Shown here in pieces: positions 36,680 to 49,059 of a stretch of DNA of 64,000 nucleotides (position 1 is the stretch's first letter; each line of letters opens with the position of its first letter). This DNA comes from Austropuccinia psidii (Eukaryota; Basidiomycota; Pucciniomycetes; Pucciniales; Sphaerophragmiaceae), in NCBI GenBank assembly GCA_023105745.1, contig JALGQZ010000009.1:16664564-16728563 (forward strand), read 5' to 3'. A model generated the notes under the pieces. That model made no database searches. It was not told the DNA's origin and worked only from the letters and a program-made list of their open reading frames with translations. The translations under genes were made by a program, and so were the position numbers.

Positions 36680-38654
36680 TGTGGTATTCCATACCATTTT
36701 TTTTTACCAGGCTCAAGCTCATAGTACCCCATAACAGCAGTAAATGAAGCCTACAGGCAGACTTACACTCAAATTTTACACCAAAAGGTCAATTTTACAG
36801 CAAGAAACTGGATTTAACTCATAAAACCATGGCACAGGCACCAAAGGGAAGTGTATGTGTTTAAATAAATTATTCAATTTCATTATGCATATCCAAAAAA
36901 ATCAAGTTACATATAGCAAACTAGTTACAACAAATAAGGTACCACCCTTTAAATTACACACCCCACCCAGCTTTACACCCCCTTACAGCCACAGGACTCA
37001 TGCAGCAAGAAAATGACACATGCATTAGTTATACAGCCAAATTGCATTCAAAGTCACATGATGCAAAGCTCAACTCCATGGAATTCCTGCAATTCATTTA
37101 CAACACAGCCCCAGGAGTACCTTATCTTATATCCACAGTAGCCCCACTTAAAACCTTAAAACATAATTATTTACACTACTCATCACCTCATGCAAACCAA
37201 AGCTAGTTACAACAGGCTGCATGCAGTACACAATTCCAATTAAATCTCAACCACATGACTATGCACAGCATGTGTCAAAATCAAAAATCACATCATCTCA
37301 TAAAAAACAGTAAATTCACCAATGCAAGAAGTTATCACCTGACTTCATTTCAAAGTTCAAAAAGAAGAAAAACAAACATGACACCTGCATAAATTACACA
37401 GCCATTTCTACCCAACCTAAAATAGGACATATGCAAAGGAATTACAAGGTCATCATGTGATACTGCATCCACCAACAGAATATCATGTGACAGAAAAGAG
37501 GCTGTGCACAACAAAACTCCCCAGCCAAAATTGAATCACCTCATGTATGCAAGGAAAATTCAAGAATATCACATCATAATTAGTTCACCAAAAGACAATC
37601 ATGTGATAAATGGAGGCTGTGCAGACAGAAAATTATCACCACACCTTAAATCACCTGACCCATGCAAGAAAGGTCCTCACCAAAAACAGAGTCACATGAT
37701 AAAATCAAGAGGAATTAAAGTGGAAGAAGACAGCTCCCATGGAGGGCCCCCTGGGCTCCCAAAAGGTATAAATAGAGGGGCTCTCTCCACCCAAATTTCA
37801 AAATCCCCCCATGCAAAATATATCCTCTGCACATTACAAGCACAGGAATAAGTCATCCCTCACCTGGGAGGTAGTCCACCAAATTATAGTGAATTTACTT
37901 ACCCAGTAGCTAAGCTCAGTGGAAGTATAGTGTTGGAGATTACCCAGTAGCTAAGCTCAGTGGAATCTTATTATTATTAAAATAAAAATAAAAATTATCC
38001 AGTACCCAATATTGAGGTTACTACTCTATTAAAATACTTTATCCAGTAAAATTAACACCATTATCAAGACTATAAAAAAAATAATAACTTACCCCTTTAA
38101 AAATTCAATATCAAAGAACCTTACCTCTTAAATTCAACAAATAAAATTTATCTTATTATTAAACACTCTTAAAAAAATAACAAACCTTTCAAAAATTATT
38201 TTACTCTATTATAACTATACCTCAACAAAATTTTCTTTATCAACACTCACCAAATTTTTCAGAAAACCTTAAATAACCCATCCTACCAAGGATTTATCAC
38301 CCAGAAGAAACAACTCACCTCAGTTTAACCAAAAATATTAAAATTAAACAGACAAGTATTTCATTGAAATCTCAAATTTAACCAAAATAACTGACATTAT
38401 TTTTCATATTATTTATTGAATAGGTCTGATCTGAGACTGCTGAATTTTGTCTTCTACAGTTGTAAAGCCACTTACTAATTTTATTTTGGTTTGTGAGCTC
38501 CAAGGAAGATTTTGTTTAGTATTTTAGGAGGGGCAGGCAATACACCCTTGCCACCCTTGGTTACAGGAGTTATTAGCAATTCAAAACTAGTTACCTGTGA
38601 TTTCCCCCTCCAGGTACTGCCTCATTTTAATCCCACACAAGAGGAGTTCCCACA
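36680..38654 (+). repeat. 3' LTR of the giant element (1,975 bp)
   Basis: Same ends and internal signals as the 5' LTR; only scattered substitutions and small length differences in C or A runs. Followed by the CTGT target duplication (38655-38658). Confidence 0.97.
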
Positions 38655-39400
38655 CTGTTAAACCAAAAGAGGAAATAACAAATACCTTAATAGCAGACTT
38701 AATCGATCAACAAAACAATCAAGTTTTAATTAAGGAAGCGCCTCAACTGAAAGAATGGCCAACATTTGCAGGTCAAAGTCAAAATGACCATATTCCATTT
38801 ATTGAAACAATTGATATTTTGCAAGACAATTATGCCATACCAGATGAATCAATCACTGCAATATTATATTCATTATTTGAAAAATCTGAAAAAAGATAAT
38901 TTTATGGAATAAGAAAAAAATGGCAAAAAACCTGGTCTTGGTGGAAAACTGAAATAGTCACCAAGTGGGAAAATGATGCCTGGAGGCAAAAAATAGAAAA
39001 TGAATCTGAAAGTTTCTTCATTAACCCAGATAAGGATAAACCTTTAACCTGGTTCTTAAAACAATTTGAAATATTAAATGCACTGAATCCAGAAATTTCA
39101 CAAAAGATGGTGCACATGAAGATACTTAAAAAATGTGGAGAACTGGAACTTTCCCTGAGAAGAAGGTTCATAGAACCATCTTTGGCAGAAGAGTATATTG
39201 ATGTGCTAGAAGATATATTTACAAGAACAAAAATTGTCAGAACATGGAAAAATTGGATATTGAAATTCCAAATAAACCATGAAAACATTTCAAACCCAAT
39301 AAATCCAAAACTAATGAGCAAAGAAAATTTTTCAAATTTGGTGGTATTGGACACTTAGCCAATAATTTCCTCAAAAAAGAAAAATCAATGAAATTGTCAA
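38655..39400 (+). pseudogene. gag: Outer element gag, C-terminal half, with altered zinc knuckle
   Basis: Resumes the codon cut at 18209 and continues with the capsid-like block EEITNTLIADLIDQQNN...LKEWPTFAGQS...PLTWFLKQFEILNALNPE. A stop lies at 38897-38899 and frames change after about 39350. At 39328-39369 the zinc-knuckle position reads FFKFGGIGHLANNF: spacing and His are kept but all three Cys positions are Phe. It is a decayed structural protein. Confidence 0.85.
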
Positions 39401-40091
39401 AACAGAAGGCCACAATGATAAAGAAGATGGGTCTGACTCTGAAAAAGACACTGAAGAGTCAGAAGCTTCTGGAAGTGATGAAATTAATATTATTAATGAA
39501 CAAATTAATAATATTTACTTAACATATGAGTTACTAGATGTAAATTCAAGCTTACCAAAAGTTCCCACCTCTGATAAAAGCCTCACAAATATGCAAGATG
39601 CCAAACTGCATAGAACTAAACCTGAAAAAGGAATGGGATATACAGCAGTAGAATCAATTATTATTATTGTTATGATAGAGAACCAAGAGGTCAAAGTAAA
39701 CATGGACACAGGAGCATACTGGACCTGTCTTGGGGAAGGTTTTACAAACATTTATACCAAATTGGGAAGAAACACTTTTACAAATGCAAGGGGTTAAATT
39801 TAGTAGTTTAAGTGAAAGCATGCACCTCTTTGGAATAATTTACTTAACACTAATTTTTCCTCACCCGTCCCAATGAATAGTAGTGAAATTAGAGATTCTA
39901 TTAATGGAAGACTGTACTAGTAAAGATTTCATACTTGGAGATCATTACTTGTCAACTCATTGTATAGATATCTCTAACCAAAATGACAGATATTTGAATA
40001 TAGGAAACAATGAAAGACAGAAATTGGGTTTCTTAAAAACAAAAAACAAATTACTCTTATAAAAAATGAAGAGACAAGCCCAGAAAGAAAT
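39400..40091 (+). pseudogene. Outer element protease region
   Basis: An acidic Ser/Glu linker is followed by a protease-like segment in the ORF 39591-39797, with the catalytic motif as NMDTGAYWTCLG (about 39699-39734). Then broken frames run to 40090. Many A/T substitutions and stops; not functional. Confidence 0.75.
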
Positions 40092-40602
40092 TTATTCATA
40101 ACTGAACAACTTATAGAGGCAGAATTCAATCAAGGATCAAAAGATAAATTGATTTCTTTCTTATTTAAATACAAAAATGCCTTTGCAACTGAAAAAGAAC
40201 CACTAGGTGCTATAATTGGACATGAGGTAGAGATTATTCTCAATGCAGAAAAACCTTATCCACCCCTGTTGAGAAGACCAGCTTACCCTGCTAGCGCAAG
40301 AGCTAGAAAGGCCTTAGAAGTAGACATTAAATAATCAAGGGACCTTGAAGTATTAAGGAAGATAGGACATAATGAACAGGTAGAGGTCACTACAACTATC
40401 ATTATAACTTGACATGATGTAAAATCAAGGATGTTAGGGTATTTTATAGGCTTAAATACCTATACTATCCCTGAGAGATATCCAATACCCAGAAGTCATG
40501 AGACATTAACACAGTTGCCACAGGCTAAGCTCATTACAGCCATGGATTCCCTAAAGGGCTTGTATCAAAATGTGTTAACAGAAAATGCCAAGAAGCTACT
40601 AA
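40092..40602 (+). pseudogene. pol: Outer element RT, N-terminal part (before insertion B)
   Basis: Encodes KYKNAFATEKEPLGAIIGHEVEI...YPPLLRRPAYPAS and, after stops, GYFIGLNTYTIPERYPIPR...LITAMDSLKGLYQNVLTENAKKLL, the fingers and first palm part of a Ty3 RT. The frame reaches the TAA duplication at 40600-40602 and resumes at 63652. Confidence 0.85.
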
Positions 40603-40648
40603 CACCAGGGCGAATCTCGCGTCAATCATTGGCAATTGACTTCATGTC
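40603..40648 (+). repeat. Left terminal inverted repeat of the CACTA element
   Basis: CACCAGGGCGAATCTCGCG followed by TCAATCATTGGCAATTGAC and TTCATGTC. It matches the reverse complement of 63603-63648 at 40 of 46 positions. An inner partial palindrome (GTCAAT...ATTGAC) lies within it. Further in (40690-40765) the motif GTCAC recurs several times. Confidence 0.95.
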
Positions 40649-41036
40649 GCACCACGGCCAGTATAAAATCTTGCTTCAGTTGCATTAGTGTCACTTTATA
40701 GTCACTGGATTTAGTGGGTCACGTCACGTCAATTGTCACATGTGTCACATGAGAATGTCACTAAAAGCCCAAACCCATTTCAACACTATTCGCAATGTTT
40801 GGGTAATTTCACCTCATTGGCTTGCGCATCCCCACCTAATCCGCCCCGATGCTTCGCATTCTTACGCGCCTGCACCACCCTCTAGATGAGACTCCAACAC
40901 TGCCCCCCCATCTCCGTCCTCACCACTCCTTACGCTTTCACACCCCCGCCCTTACCATCTTTATGCCCAAGTCGTGCCCTCCTGACATGCCTCTGACACC
41001 GCTAGCCATCCTTACGCTTGTGTAGTGCCCTCCTGA

Positions 41037-41475
41037 CAGTGCTTACCATCCTTACGCTTGCGGGGTGCCCTCCCCACACTGCTTACCATCCTTATGCTCA
41101 CGGGGTGCCCTCCCAACATGCTCCCAACACTGCTTACCATCCTTACGCTCGCAGGGTGCCCTCCCAATATGCTCTTGACACTGCTTACCATCCTTACGCT
41201 CGCGGAGTGCACTCCCGACATGCTTCCAACACTGCTTACCATCCTTACGCTTGCGAAGTGCCCTCCCAACATGCTCCCGACACCACTTATCCTTACGCTT
41301 GTGTAGTGCCCTCCCGACACTGCTTACCATCCTTACGCTTGCAGAGTGCACTCCCAATATGCTCCCAACACCACTTATCCTTACGTTTGTATAGTGCCCT
41401 CCCAACACTGCTTACCATCCTTACGCTTGCGGGGTGCCCTCCTGACATGCTCCCAACACCACTTATCCTTACACT
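41037..41475 (+). repeat. Tandem repeats (about 50-60 bp unit) near the left end
   Basis: About seven to eight units of CTGCTTACCATCCTTACGCT, then (C/T)GCGGGGTGCCCTCC and AACATGCTCCCAACAC, with variants. All three frames on both strands are open by virtue of the repeat and are not genes. Subterminal repeats are usual transposase-binding regions in CACTA elements. Confidence 0.85.
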
Positions 41476-42017
41476 TCTGTACTACATCCATAGTGTACGG
41501 TGGCTTGTTGGCGTACACAATGAATGCAATCGCCGAAATATGCTGAGTGGCCTTCTCTGCCAACAGGACCTAAGGGGAAATTGGTCAGTATATTCACAAT
41601 GTTGTGGTTAGGATTTAAATCATGAGACTCACAAATTAAAACCTAATAAGTGGACTATTTAAGACAAGAATTGTGTCTCCTGTTTCCCCGACAAAACCAT
41701 TTTATTTCATATCATTCAAATGGAACACTTTGCTTAGTCCTTACCTCATGAGCGTTGAATAGTTCAAAAGTTTACTTTAGTAGGTTTCTCACTAGTCAAC
41801 TTTATTCAATGTCTCACAGGGAAGTGGTTTCATTTGCATGATATGAAATAATTTGCAAAAAATTGCCTCCTTCAATTTCCCAACAAATTGCATTTTGCAA
41901 ATGCAATTATTTTACTTCCACCTTTTTTCTTCAATTTGGATCTTTTTATTCAAAGATTTTCAAACAATTTATCAATCAACTTGTCACCATCTATTTGCTT
42001 AATAAACTACCTCCACT
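41476..42017. other. Spacer before the first cargo gene
   Basis: About 540 bp without a supported gene; probably promoter and 5' UTR of the gene at 42018. Nothing else seen. Confidence 0.5.
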
Positions 42018-44242
42018 ATGGCCCAAACCCCGGGAAATTTGACTGAATTTGATGAATGACCAACGTCAGCCCCAGACAGTGGAAGTGAAATCTCTGATAT
42101 TGCCAGTTCCCGTGAATTAGGCATTGAAGTAGAGAGCCAGTCACATGAAGATAATCAAGATCCACCAGTTCTTCCAGAATGTGAGTATGCATCCATCTTG
42201 AATATTTCTAATCTCTCAAAAACTGATATTATGTCATAGCCTTTATTTCAGGTCAGCCTCCAAGCTCTCAGAAACCGATTTTTAAAAGTGATGAGAAGGA
42301 AAAGACTGTTGAACCTTGTGCACCAACAGAAGATGATGTAATTTTCAGTGGGGAGGTGGAAATTATATCCAAGGAACAATTTGTCTCCAACATTGCTCAA
42401 ACAATCCCAAGGCTTGGAAAAATTCAAAATGATAGTAAAATTCCTGATTATGTGCATCAAAAGATTGCTGAATCCATGAGCTTGCTCAAAATGGATTTGA
42501 ACTGTAAGTCCATTACTACTTCCAAACAAAATTGATAAAAATAGCTGCTTACAATATATGGGCAGGTGTGGAGGTGGGAGAATCTCTACCTGAAGGATCT
42601 TGAGTCATAATTGGATTTCCAGGCAAAGTATTAGGGAAAAGACCAAATATACATGCAAGCAAAAAAACAAACAAAAAACACTGTACCTTTGAAGCTGCAA
42701 AGGATTCTCGGGATCAAGGTGATGAAATGATCAATGTTGAAGGGGACCATATTGATAATGAACCTCTGCATACAGAACCCCCCCCCCATACTCAATGAAA
42801 CAATCCATGATGAAGCTCCACATACTGAAAGCCCCCCAATACCCAATGAAAAAATCCATGATGAAACCCCTCCTGCCTCTCCTTGGAATATTCAAGCCTT
42901 TCAAGAAAGGGAAACAATTAAACATGATACAATGGGACGAGATATGACTGATATAATTCCTGACCCTGAGCCCAAAGTGTCATTGTCTTCTAATTTTCAA
43001 GGAATATTTTTATCCCACATGGAACAGTTTGCAGGCATTTTGAATTATCATTCCAATATTACTCAACAATCATGGAAAAGGGGGCTTGATAATATCAATA
43101 GTATTTACAAAAAATCAATGGGACAATTTACCAACAAAAGATGCTCATACATTCCTGCCCGTTGGTATTAAGGTAATCAGTAACCAAGGGCTTAAAATGT
43201 TGGCCTGGCTGGAGGAACTTGAGATGGCAGGTGAGTTTTATCTTTGTGCATGATACATGATTATTGGCGGTTGACTGGTGATATAAACTGCAATATACAG
43301 GGTTAGATTTTTTAAGCCAACAGAAAGAGAAGCACTTTTTGATCACAACATCTGGAATCTCAAATTGATGAAGGAATCAGCTAAGCCTCCAGAGAAGCTC
43401 CCAAAATCTGAATACTCCTTCTTCAAAATGGTTCAGGGCCTTCTTTATCCCGCCAATCCAGTTAAACATTTTTGGCCAAATGTTATGTTTGAATCCATTA
43501 GTTTAGTCTCATACAATGTGATTGCACCCAAACCATATGTTGCACCAACTTCAAATTCAACCGATCCTCTTGGACTCAAACGGGGAGCAGTTGAATACCT
43601 TGCCTCCTGCTTGAGTAAATCGAAGCAACGTGCAACCCAACTCAGCATTGAAGGTGGCAGGGCTGACAATGAGATATCCACAAACCCGCACAAGAACCTG
43701 GAGGATCTCATGGATACAGTTATCCATTTGATGATTGTGTACAAAATGGTACCTGAACATACAAAGGTTGAAGTTAATGGCATCAAAGGCAAACTCACAA
43801 ACTCCAAAAAAATGAGGCCATCAAATATCTTTTGACGTGTCACAAGAATCTCGGAATAAATAAAATTTGCTATGGTATATTAGTGGCATTCTGTGTGGCG
43901 GGGATTCATGGTTTGATGGTATGCTCAGATGACTGGAGAACAAGCTCAGTTAAAGGGGCTTTATCACTAATTGATGTTTCCAAAAAGCTTTCAGAGGGTA
44001 AAAATCTAGTGGAGCGAGTGTGGCTACATACTAATAAGTATATATGTAATTTACTGAATAAAAGTTTCTTCTCATCAGAGTCTTTTAACCCCACTGTACC
44101 TCTTAGATTTGAATTTGCACAATGCTTTGTATTAGACTTTGGTGATGTCTGTGTGGCAAAGTGCGGTCTTGGTTCAAGTGATGAGGTCACCTTCACTGTA
44201 CCCAGGTCAGCTAAACTTACAACCAGGATTGACCCGTTTTAG
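42018..44242 (+). pseudogene. Multi-exon cargo gene of unknown function
   Basis: ATG at 42018; a TGA at codon 14 fits CGA-to-TGA decay. Clear introns: 42181-42251 (GTGAGT...TTTCAG) and 42504-42565 (GTAAGT...GGCAG); a third begins GTGAGT near 43231 and ends ATACAG near 43301. Exons then cover 42734-43171 (Pro/Glu-rich) and about 43302-43835, with a frame change into 43832-44242. The C-terminal half is a well-ordered globular-looking region (HFWPNVMFESISLVSYNVI; VIHLMIVYKMVPEHTKVEV; YLLTCHKNLG). I do not recognise a family. Confidence 0.65.
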
Positions 44243-44656
44243 ATTAGCTTTGTACTAGATAGATTCTAATTGAATTTTGCAAAGTTATTTATGAATTTAA
44301 TAATCATGACTTCCTATCCTACTACTTCCCGGATACCACAGTCTGAATACCAATAGTAATTGTACAGCGGCATGTCTCCGTACATCATTGAAAAGACTCC
44401 GACAAGACGCAAGCTGAGTCAGGCAGTTGTGCGCGCAAGTAGCACACACTGGGGCATTGCGGGAGGTCACATTTATCACTTCCCGCCAGCCCATAATAGG
44501 CCAAATGTTCCTGTGTCTTTCAAGAGGACTAGGATAACTAGGGATCCATAGTAGGATGCATATTGCATTTGCATGTGCTTGCGATATTCCAAATGGTTGG
44601 ATTTGAAAGTGATTGCTTGGGAAAATCAATATGTCAAATTGAATGATGCACTATCC
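44243..44656. other. Spacer between the unknown gene and the inserted LTR element
   Basis: About 410 bp with no supported coding sequence. Confidence 0.5.
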
Positions 44657-44661
44657 ACTGC

Positions 44662-45249
44662 TGTGAGCCTGCAAGCTTGTAAACCTTTACCTGCTATACA
44701 GACTCCAAATACTTTCTTTAAATTTTCGTCTCATTTTCTTTCTTTCTTTTGTATAAATTTACAATACCTCAATTCATATTATTATAATATGAATTAAATC
44801 TTGTTTCTATGACTAATCACTCAATGTGTCATAGTATATGCTCCCACTATGTCATTAATTTTGTTTTTACATTTGCTCCTGTTACCATAGCAAATCTTTC
44901 TTCATTCAAAACAGAATTCTTTTACATTGTTTTGATTTCAAATTTGTAATTACAACATTTAAAGAGGATTAATTCTCTTTGAATTAATCCTCAGAGCTCT
45001 TAACCAAATATATTTTTACAATTAAAATTACTTACATTTTATTTTAGAAATATTAGCGCTCTCACCTTTTAAGTGATTAAATTCACTTTTACCATTTATA
45101 GTATTGTTGAAGCTTAAATACCAACAGTACATAGTTATAAAATTAGTGACACGTCTATTAAATTAAAATTAATAGTATTCCACTTCAAATTAGTTTATTA
45201 AATTACTAATACTTTAGTCTGGAAGCCACGAAAGAGGCGCCAGCTAACA
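44662..45249 (+). repeat. Left LTR (588 bp) of the small LTR element
   Basis: Begins TGTGAGCCTGCAAGC, ends GGCGCCAGCTAACA; identical to 46739-47326 except about two substitutions (one CACG/CACA, one TTTTTAC/TTGTTAC). Confidence 0.95.
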
Positions 45250-45466
45250 TTTAATATATTAAAATTTATATTAGATTTAATTAATTAATTAATTGCATCT
45301 AATAAATTAATTAGACGTCGGAATACCTAATTAATAATATATAGTTTTTCTATAACTGACTCTTCCGTCAAAAAATCAAGAATCAACGTTACAATACTGA
45401 TTCTCATTTTTATTATTATTCTATAGCTTTGAAGACTTAATACCAAAGCTACCTGCCTCAAAAATC

Positions 45467-46702
45467 TTGTTGGAGCCCTCAGTACCATCCTCCAACACCA
45501 GTAAACAAGTTTCGATGACTATAGCTCCCCCTGAAATCAAAGCTTTTCAACGCTTGTCTTTGTTCATGAAAGACATAAGCATTGTTACTGGTCATCTATC
45601 CAAGATGATGACCAGTAACTATTCTTTAAGCCATTCTATCTCTCGTCGTCGGGAAAAGAAACCTACAGCTCGGTCGGAAGCCTGGAAAAAAGACCATTTC
45701 CAAGGAAAATCTTGTAGTTATGATAGTTTATCACGGTCTCCTACAGCAAAGATTCAATCTAGAAGTCCCAAAACAACTGATGGATTGTTCTCGAGATCCA
45801 CTCAACCTACAGGATCTCAATATAGTAGTAAAAATCAAGAAAAAACACAATGTAGCAAATACAGCAAGTCATCGACTGAAGCAGATTGCATGGAGAATAC
45901 CAATTCAGAAGTTTTCAGTGGTAATACAACTGTTAACTTCTCATCGGAATCAATTCTTTCCCCTGTATGCAAGCCCAATACACTCAAGAATTTTAGTAAA
46001 AAGATTGACGCAAACAAAACAAATAGCAATCCAATTACTCAAAAAAGAAAAACAAAAACAAATAACAACAGACATTTGAGTAGTAATGCGATCTATAATA
46101 AAGAAGAACAAAAAATAAAACTTAATACCAGTCGTATTAGCTCCAGTAGCAACAAAATTGAGTTTACAACAATAGAAGCGACTGCTACTGAAAATAAAGA
46201 AGAAACAATAGATGCGATTGATACTGAAAATAATGAGATTTATAATAAAGAAGAACAAAAAGTACAACTTAATACAAGTCGTACTAGCTCCAGTATCAAC
46301 AGAATTGAATTTGAAACAATAAATGCGACTATTGCTGTAAATAAAGAAAAAGCAATAACAAGTAAAATTAAAAATTACATTGAAAGAAAATTAAACGATC
46401 AACCTATCACAACTAAAATTCAAATGTCAAGTATCTTACTGAAAATCATAAAGAATATCTATAATGAAAAAAACCTATACTACTACCTCAACTCAAAAAA
46501 ACCTTACGGTATGCTAGAAGTCCAGATTGAATCAGCTCTCCTTCAAAAACCATTCCATAAAAATAAATTAAATACAAACAAACTCAAGGATCTTAGACAA
46601 TTCCATGACTCCAACAACAAAAAATTGTCATATGAAGAAAACTCAAATATACAAGACATTATTTCCAGAATTCAACATCATTATAACCTTTTTCAGGACT
46701 AA
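45467..46702 (+). CDS. 411-aa ORF of the small LTR element, unknown function
   Basis: ATG at 45467 (a TTG-ATG-like start region; the conservative start is the M at SMTIAPPEIKAF near 45515), intact to the TAA at 46700-46702. Ser/Lys/Asn-rich and low complexity, with two copies of a block of about 55 residues starting YNKEEQK(I/V)(K/Q)LNTSR and containing IEF(T/E)TI(E/N)AT. The C-terminal 130 residues are more ordered and helical. No protease, RT, integrase or zinc knuckle. It may be a Gag-like structural protein of a non-autonomous family, but no sequence match supports that. That it is intact while its surroundings are decayed fits recent insertion. Confidence 0.6.
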   Translation: MLEPSVPSSNTSKQVSMTIAPPEIKAFQRLSLFMKDISIVTGHLSKMMTSNYSLSHSISRRREKKPTARSEAWKKDHFQGKSCSYDSLSRSPTAKIQSRSPKTTDGLFSRSTQPTGSQYSSKNQEKTQCSKYSKSSTEADCMENTNSEVFSGNTTVNFSSESILSPVCKPNTLKNFSKKIDANKTNSNPITQKRKTKTNNNRHLSSNAIYNKEEQKIKLNTSRISSSSNKIEFTTIEATATENKEETIDAIDTENNEIYNKEEQKVQLNTSRTSSSINRIEFETINATIAVNKEKAITSKIKNYIERKLNDQPITTKIQMSSILLKIIKNIYNEKNLYYYLNSKKPYGMLEVQIESALLQKPFHKNKLNTNKLKDLRQFHDSNNKKLSYEENSNIQDIISRIQHHYNLFQD

Positions 46703-46738
46703 ATCATTTTTTTTACTATTTTTTTTAGTATTACCAAA

Positions 46739-47326
46739 TGTGAGCCTGCAAGCTTGTAAACCTTTACCTGCTATACAGACTCCAAATACTTTCTTTAAAT
46801 TTTCGTCTCATTTTCTTTCTTTCTTTTGTATAAATTTACAATACCTCAATTCATATTATTATAATATGAATTAAATCTTGTTTCTATGACTAATCACTCA
46901 ATGTGTCATAGTATATGCTCCCACTATGTCATTAATTTTGTTGTTACATTTGCTCCTGTTACCATAGCAAATCTTTCTTCATTCAAAACAGAATTCTTTT
47001 ACATTGTTTTGATTTCAAATTTGTAATTACAACATTTAAAGAGGATTAATTCTCTTTGAATTAATCCTCAGAGCTCTTAACCAAATATATTTTTACAATT
47101 AAAATTACTTACATTTTATTTTAGAAATATTAGCGCTCTCACCTTTTAAGTGATTAAATTCACTTTTACCATTTATAGTATTGTTGAAGCTTAAATACCA
47201 ACAGTACATAGTTATAAAATTAGTGACACGTCTATTAAATTAAAATTAATAGTATTCCACTTCAAATTAGTTTATTAAATTACTAATACTTTAGTCTGGA
47301 AGCCACAAAAGAGGCGCCAGCTAACA
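46739..47326 (+). repeat. Right LTR (588 bp) of the small LTR element
   Basis: See left LTR. Followed by the ACTGC duplication at 47327-47331. Confidence 0.95.
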
Positions 47327-47595
47327 ACTGCAATTTTCAGGTTCAGGTATTTGAGATCGCGAATTTTCAAAGGTCAGTTGTGATCTTTCTTTTTAGCCGC
47401 AATTAAAAAAGATTCATCAACCGCAATTCAATTTAGGTGATATTAATAAATCAGTAATCATTTGGTTTCATTTCATTTTCTCCTGCAAGCATGCCATTCA
47501 CAAAAAAAGGGAACTCGCAAGAAAGGGTTGGGCTGAGGAAGGAAAGTGTGAGTTGCTCGTTTAATCTCAGTGTATATATATAGATATATATATAT

Positions 47596-48873
47596 ATGCT
47601 TCCACATTTATGTGGCACCCTCATTGGGCCCCATGGAAGAAAATTGGCTTTAGTCGGTTCAGATTGTGCCAATGTCATGTGGGCTCCAACAGGGAAGTCA
47701 AATGATGTGTGCCAAAGAAAGCTCCTTGGGCATTGGGCATCATTCTGGACTCAAAACTCCTTAGCTTCAAATGGCAGGAAGCAGTATCTGATATCTTGTC
47801 TGCTTCAACACATAGTGATCCCTCAACCACTTGGGTATAGTGGGAGATCCTGAAAGACAAATGAGCCCAAAACGACCCAAATTAATAGGTTGTTTTCCTC
47901 CTCTCGCCCAACAGCACAAATATCAATGCCAGTATCAGCAAATATCACCCCAAGTGAAATTCGGAGGGTTGTGGATGTCAATCAGATCAAACACATTCAC
48001 TTTGGCCGTGTGGCAATTTTCTCTGCAACCGGATTACTCATTGCCCTTGTAGAATTCCGACCATTCACAACAATGAGTGAAGTCAAGGTCAATCAATGGG
48101 ATGAATTATCACAATTCTTCTTTTACAAAAAGAGATTCACCGACCCAATTGCAACAAATGGAGCATTACTGGAGGGATTTATGTTCGCGATTGCATGGTG
48201 CAAATGCAGCATGAAGAATGAACAATTTGGTCTGTATGGAAGTGTTGGGAAAATTGAAAATGCAAAAGATGAATGGCAGAACCAAGGTGCCAATCTTAGC
48301 TCAGTGGGTTGCATTCTAGCTCAATCCTTACGATATGTTGGGGAGAATTTATTTGAGAAGATTCAAAATTGCTACAACTCATTGGGGGTTCCGTCTTTTG
48401 ATCAAGTCAACTATGAAGGCGATATTCCCGCAAATCAGGGTGCATGCCAGTTTGCTTCTGCACTCACTTTCACCATGAATGGATTCAAAAACTCACCTCA
48501 TCTTGATAAGGATGCATCGCTGTATGCTTTGGGATTGTGGTTTCAAGCTGATAAGCGGACCGGACGAATTCAAAGAGATGCGTCAAAGCAGTGTACAGGG
48601 GGAAAATTTATTTTACCAAATGAGCATTTTTGGATTGATCTATCCGCATGTCATGGGCTCATTCAGGTATTGTGGGCCAGTAGTACATTTGTTCATCATA
48701 CTGATCCAGCACAGGAAAACAAAAGCACAACACTAGTGGGTATGTCTGCACAATGCTCAAGCAGGTTACCAAAAACAATGTGGCAAAAAAGCCATGGCTA
48801 TTATGAGATTAGCGAGAGAGCGGGTTATCACATCAGGGATGGTAATAAAATATCATGCCAATTCAAAGAATGA
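47596..48873 (+). CDS. Tet/JBP-like 2-oxoglutarate-Fe(II) dioxygenase
   Basis: The main exon is the 327-aa frame 47890-48873; a plausible acceptor CGCCCAACAG ends near 47913, and an upstream same-frame ORF (47596-47853) may be a 5' exon. The double-stranded beta-helix signature is present: HLD at residues 204-206 (the HxD iron ligands), a glycine-rich strand GGKFILP, and a distal His in LWASSTFVHHT (residues 269-270), followed by the LPKTMW segment. This pattern matches Tet-like 2OG-Fe(II) oxygenases that are abundant in rust genomes; relatives oxidise 5-methylcytosine or thymine in DNA. It ends just before a tandem-repeat block and is open throughout the catalytic domain. Confidence 0.75.
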
Positions 48874-49059
48874 GGAGATTTGCATTTGTGTTGGGTAAAT
48901 AATGGTGGGGTAAGGCAGAGGACAATATACACCAGGATTGGATGGTTTCGAGTGCGGCAGATGAGGTGTCTCACACAAAAAAGGGGTGAAGTGGATTATG
49001 TACGGTGGCATGCCATTGTACATATGACCTGGTTTGTTGCTCTTGTCCCGGATGCCAAT

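Larger units (their letters stand above)
44662..47326 (+). mobile_element. 2.67-kb non-autonomous LTR element nested in the CACTA element
   Basis: Two 588-bp LTRs (44662-45249 and 46739-47326) that begin TGTGAGCCTGC and end GCCAGCTAACA, flanked by ACTGC at 44657-44661 and 47327-47331. The LTRs differ at about two positions by eye, so it is very young. The 1.5-kb interior holds one long ORF and no pol domains. No clear primer-binding site or polypurine tract is visible. It must depend on enzymes from another element. Confidence 0.93.

Noticed and set aside
41012..41611. Overlapping ORFs on both strands with repeating PxxLLTILTLA or VRMVSSVGS residues
   Set aside because: Produced by the tandem repeat whose unit keeps frames open; not genes.
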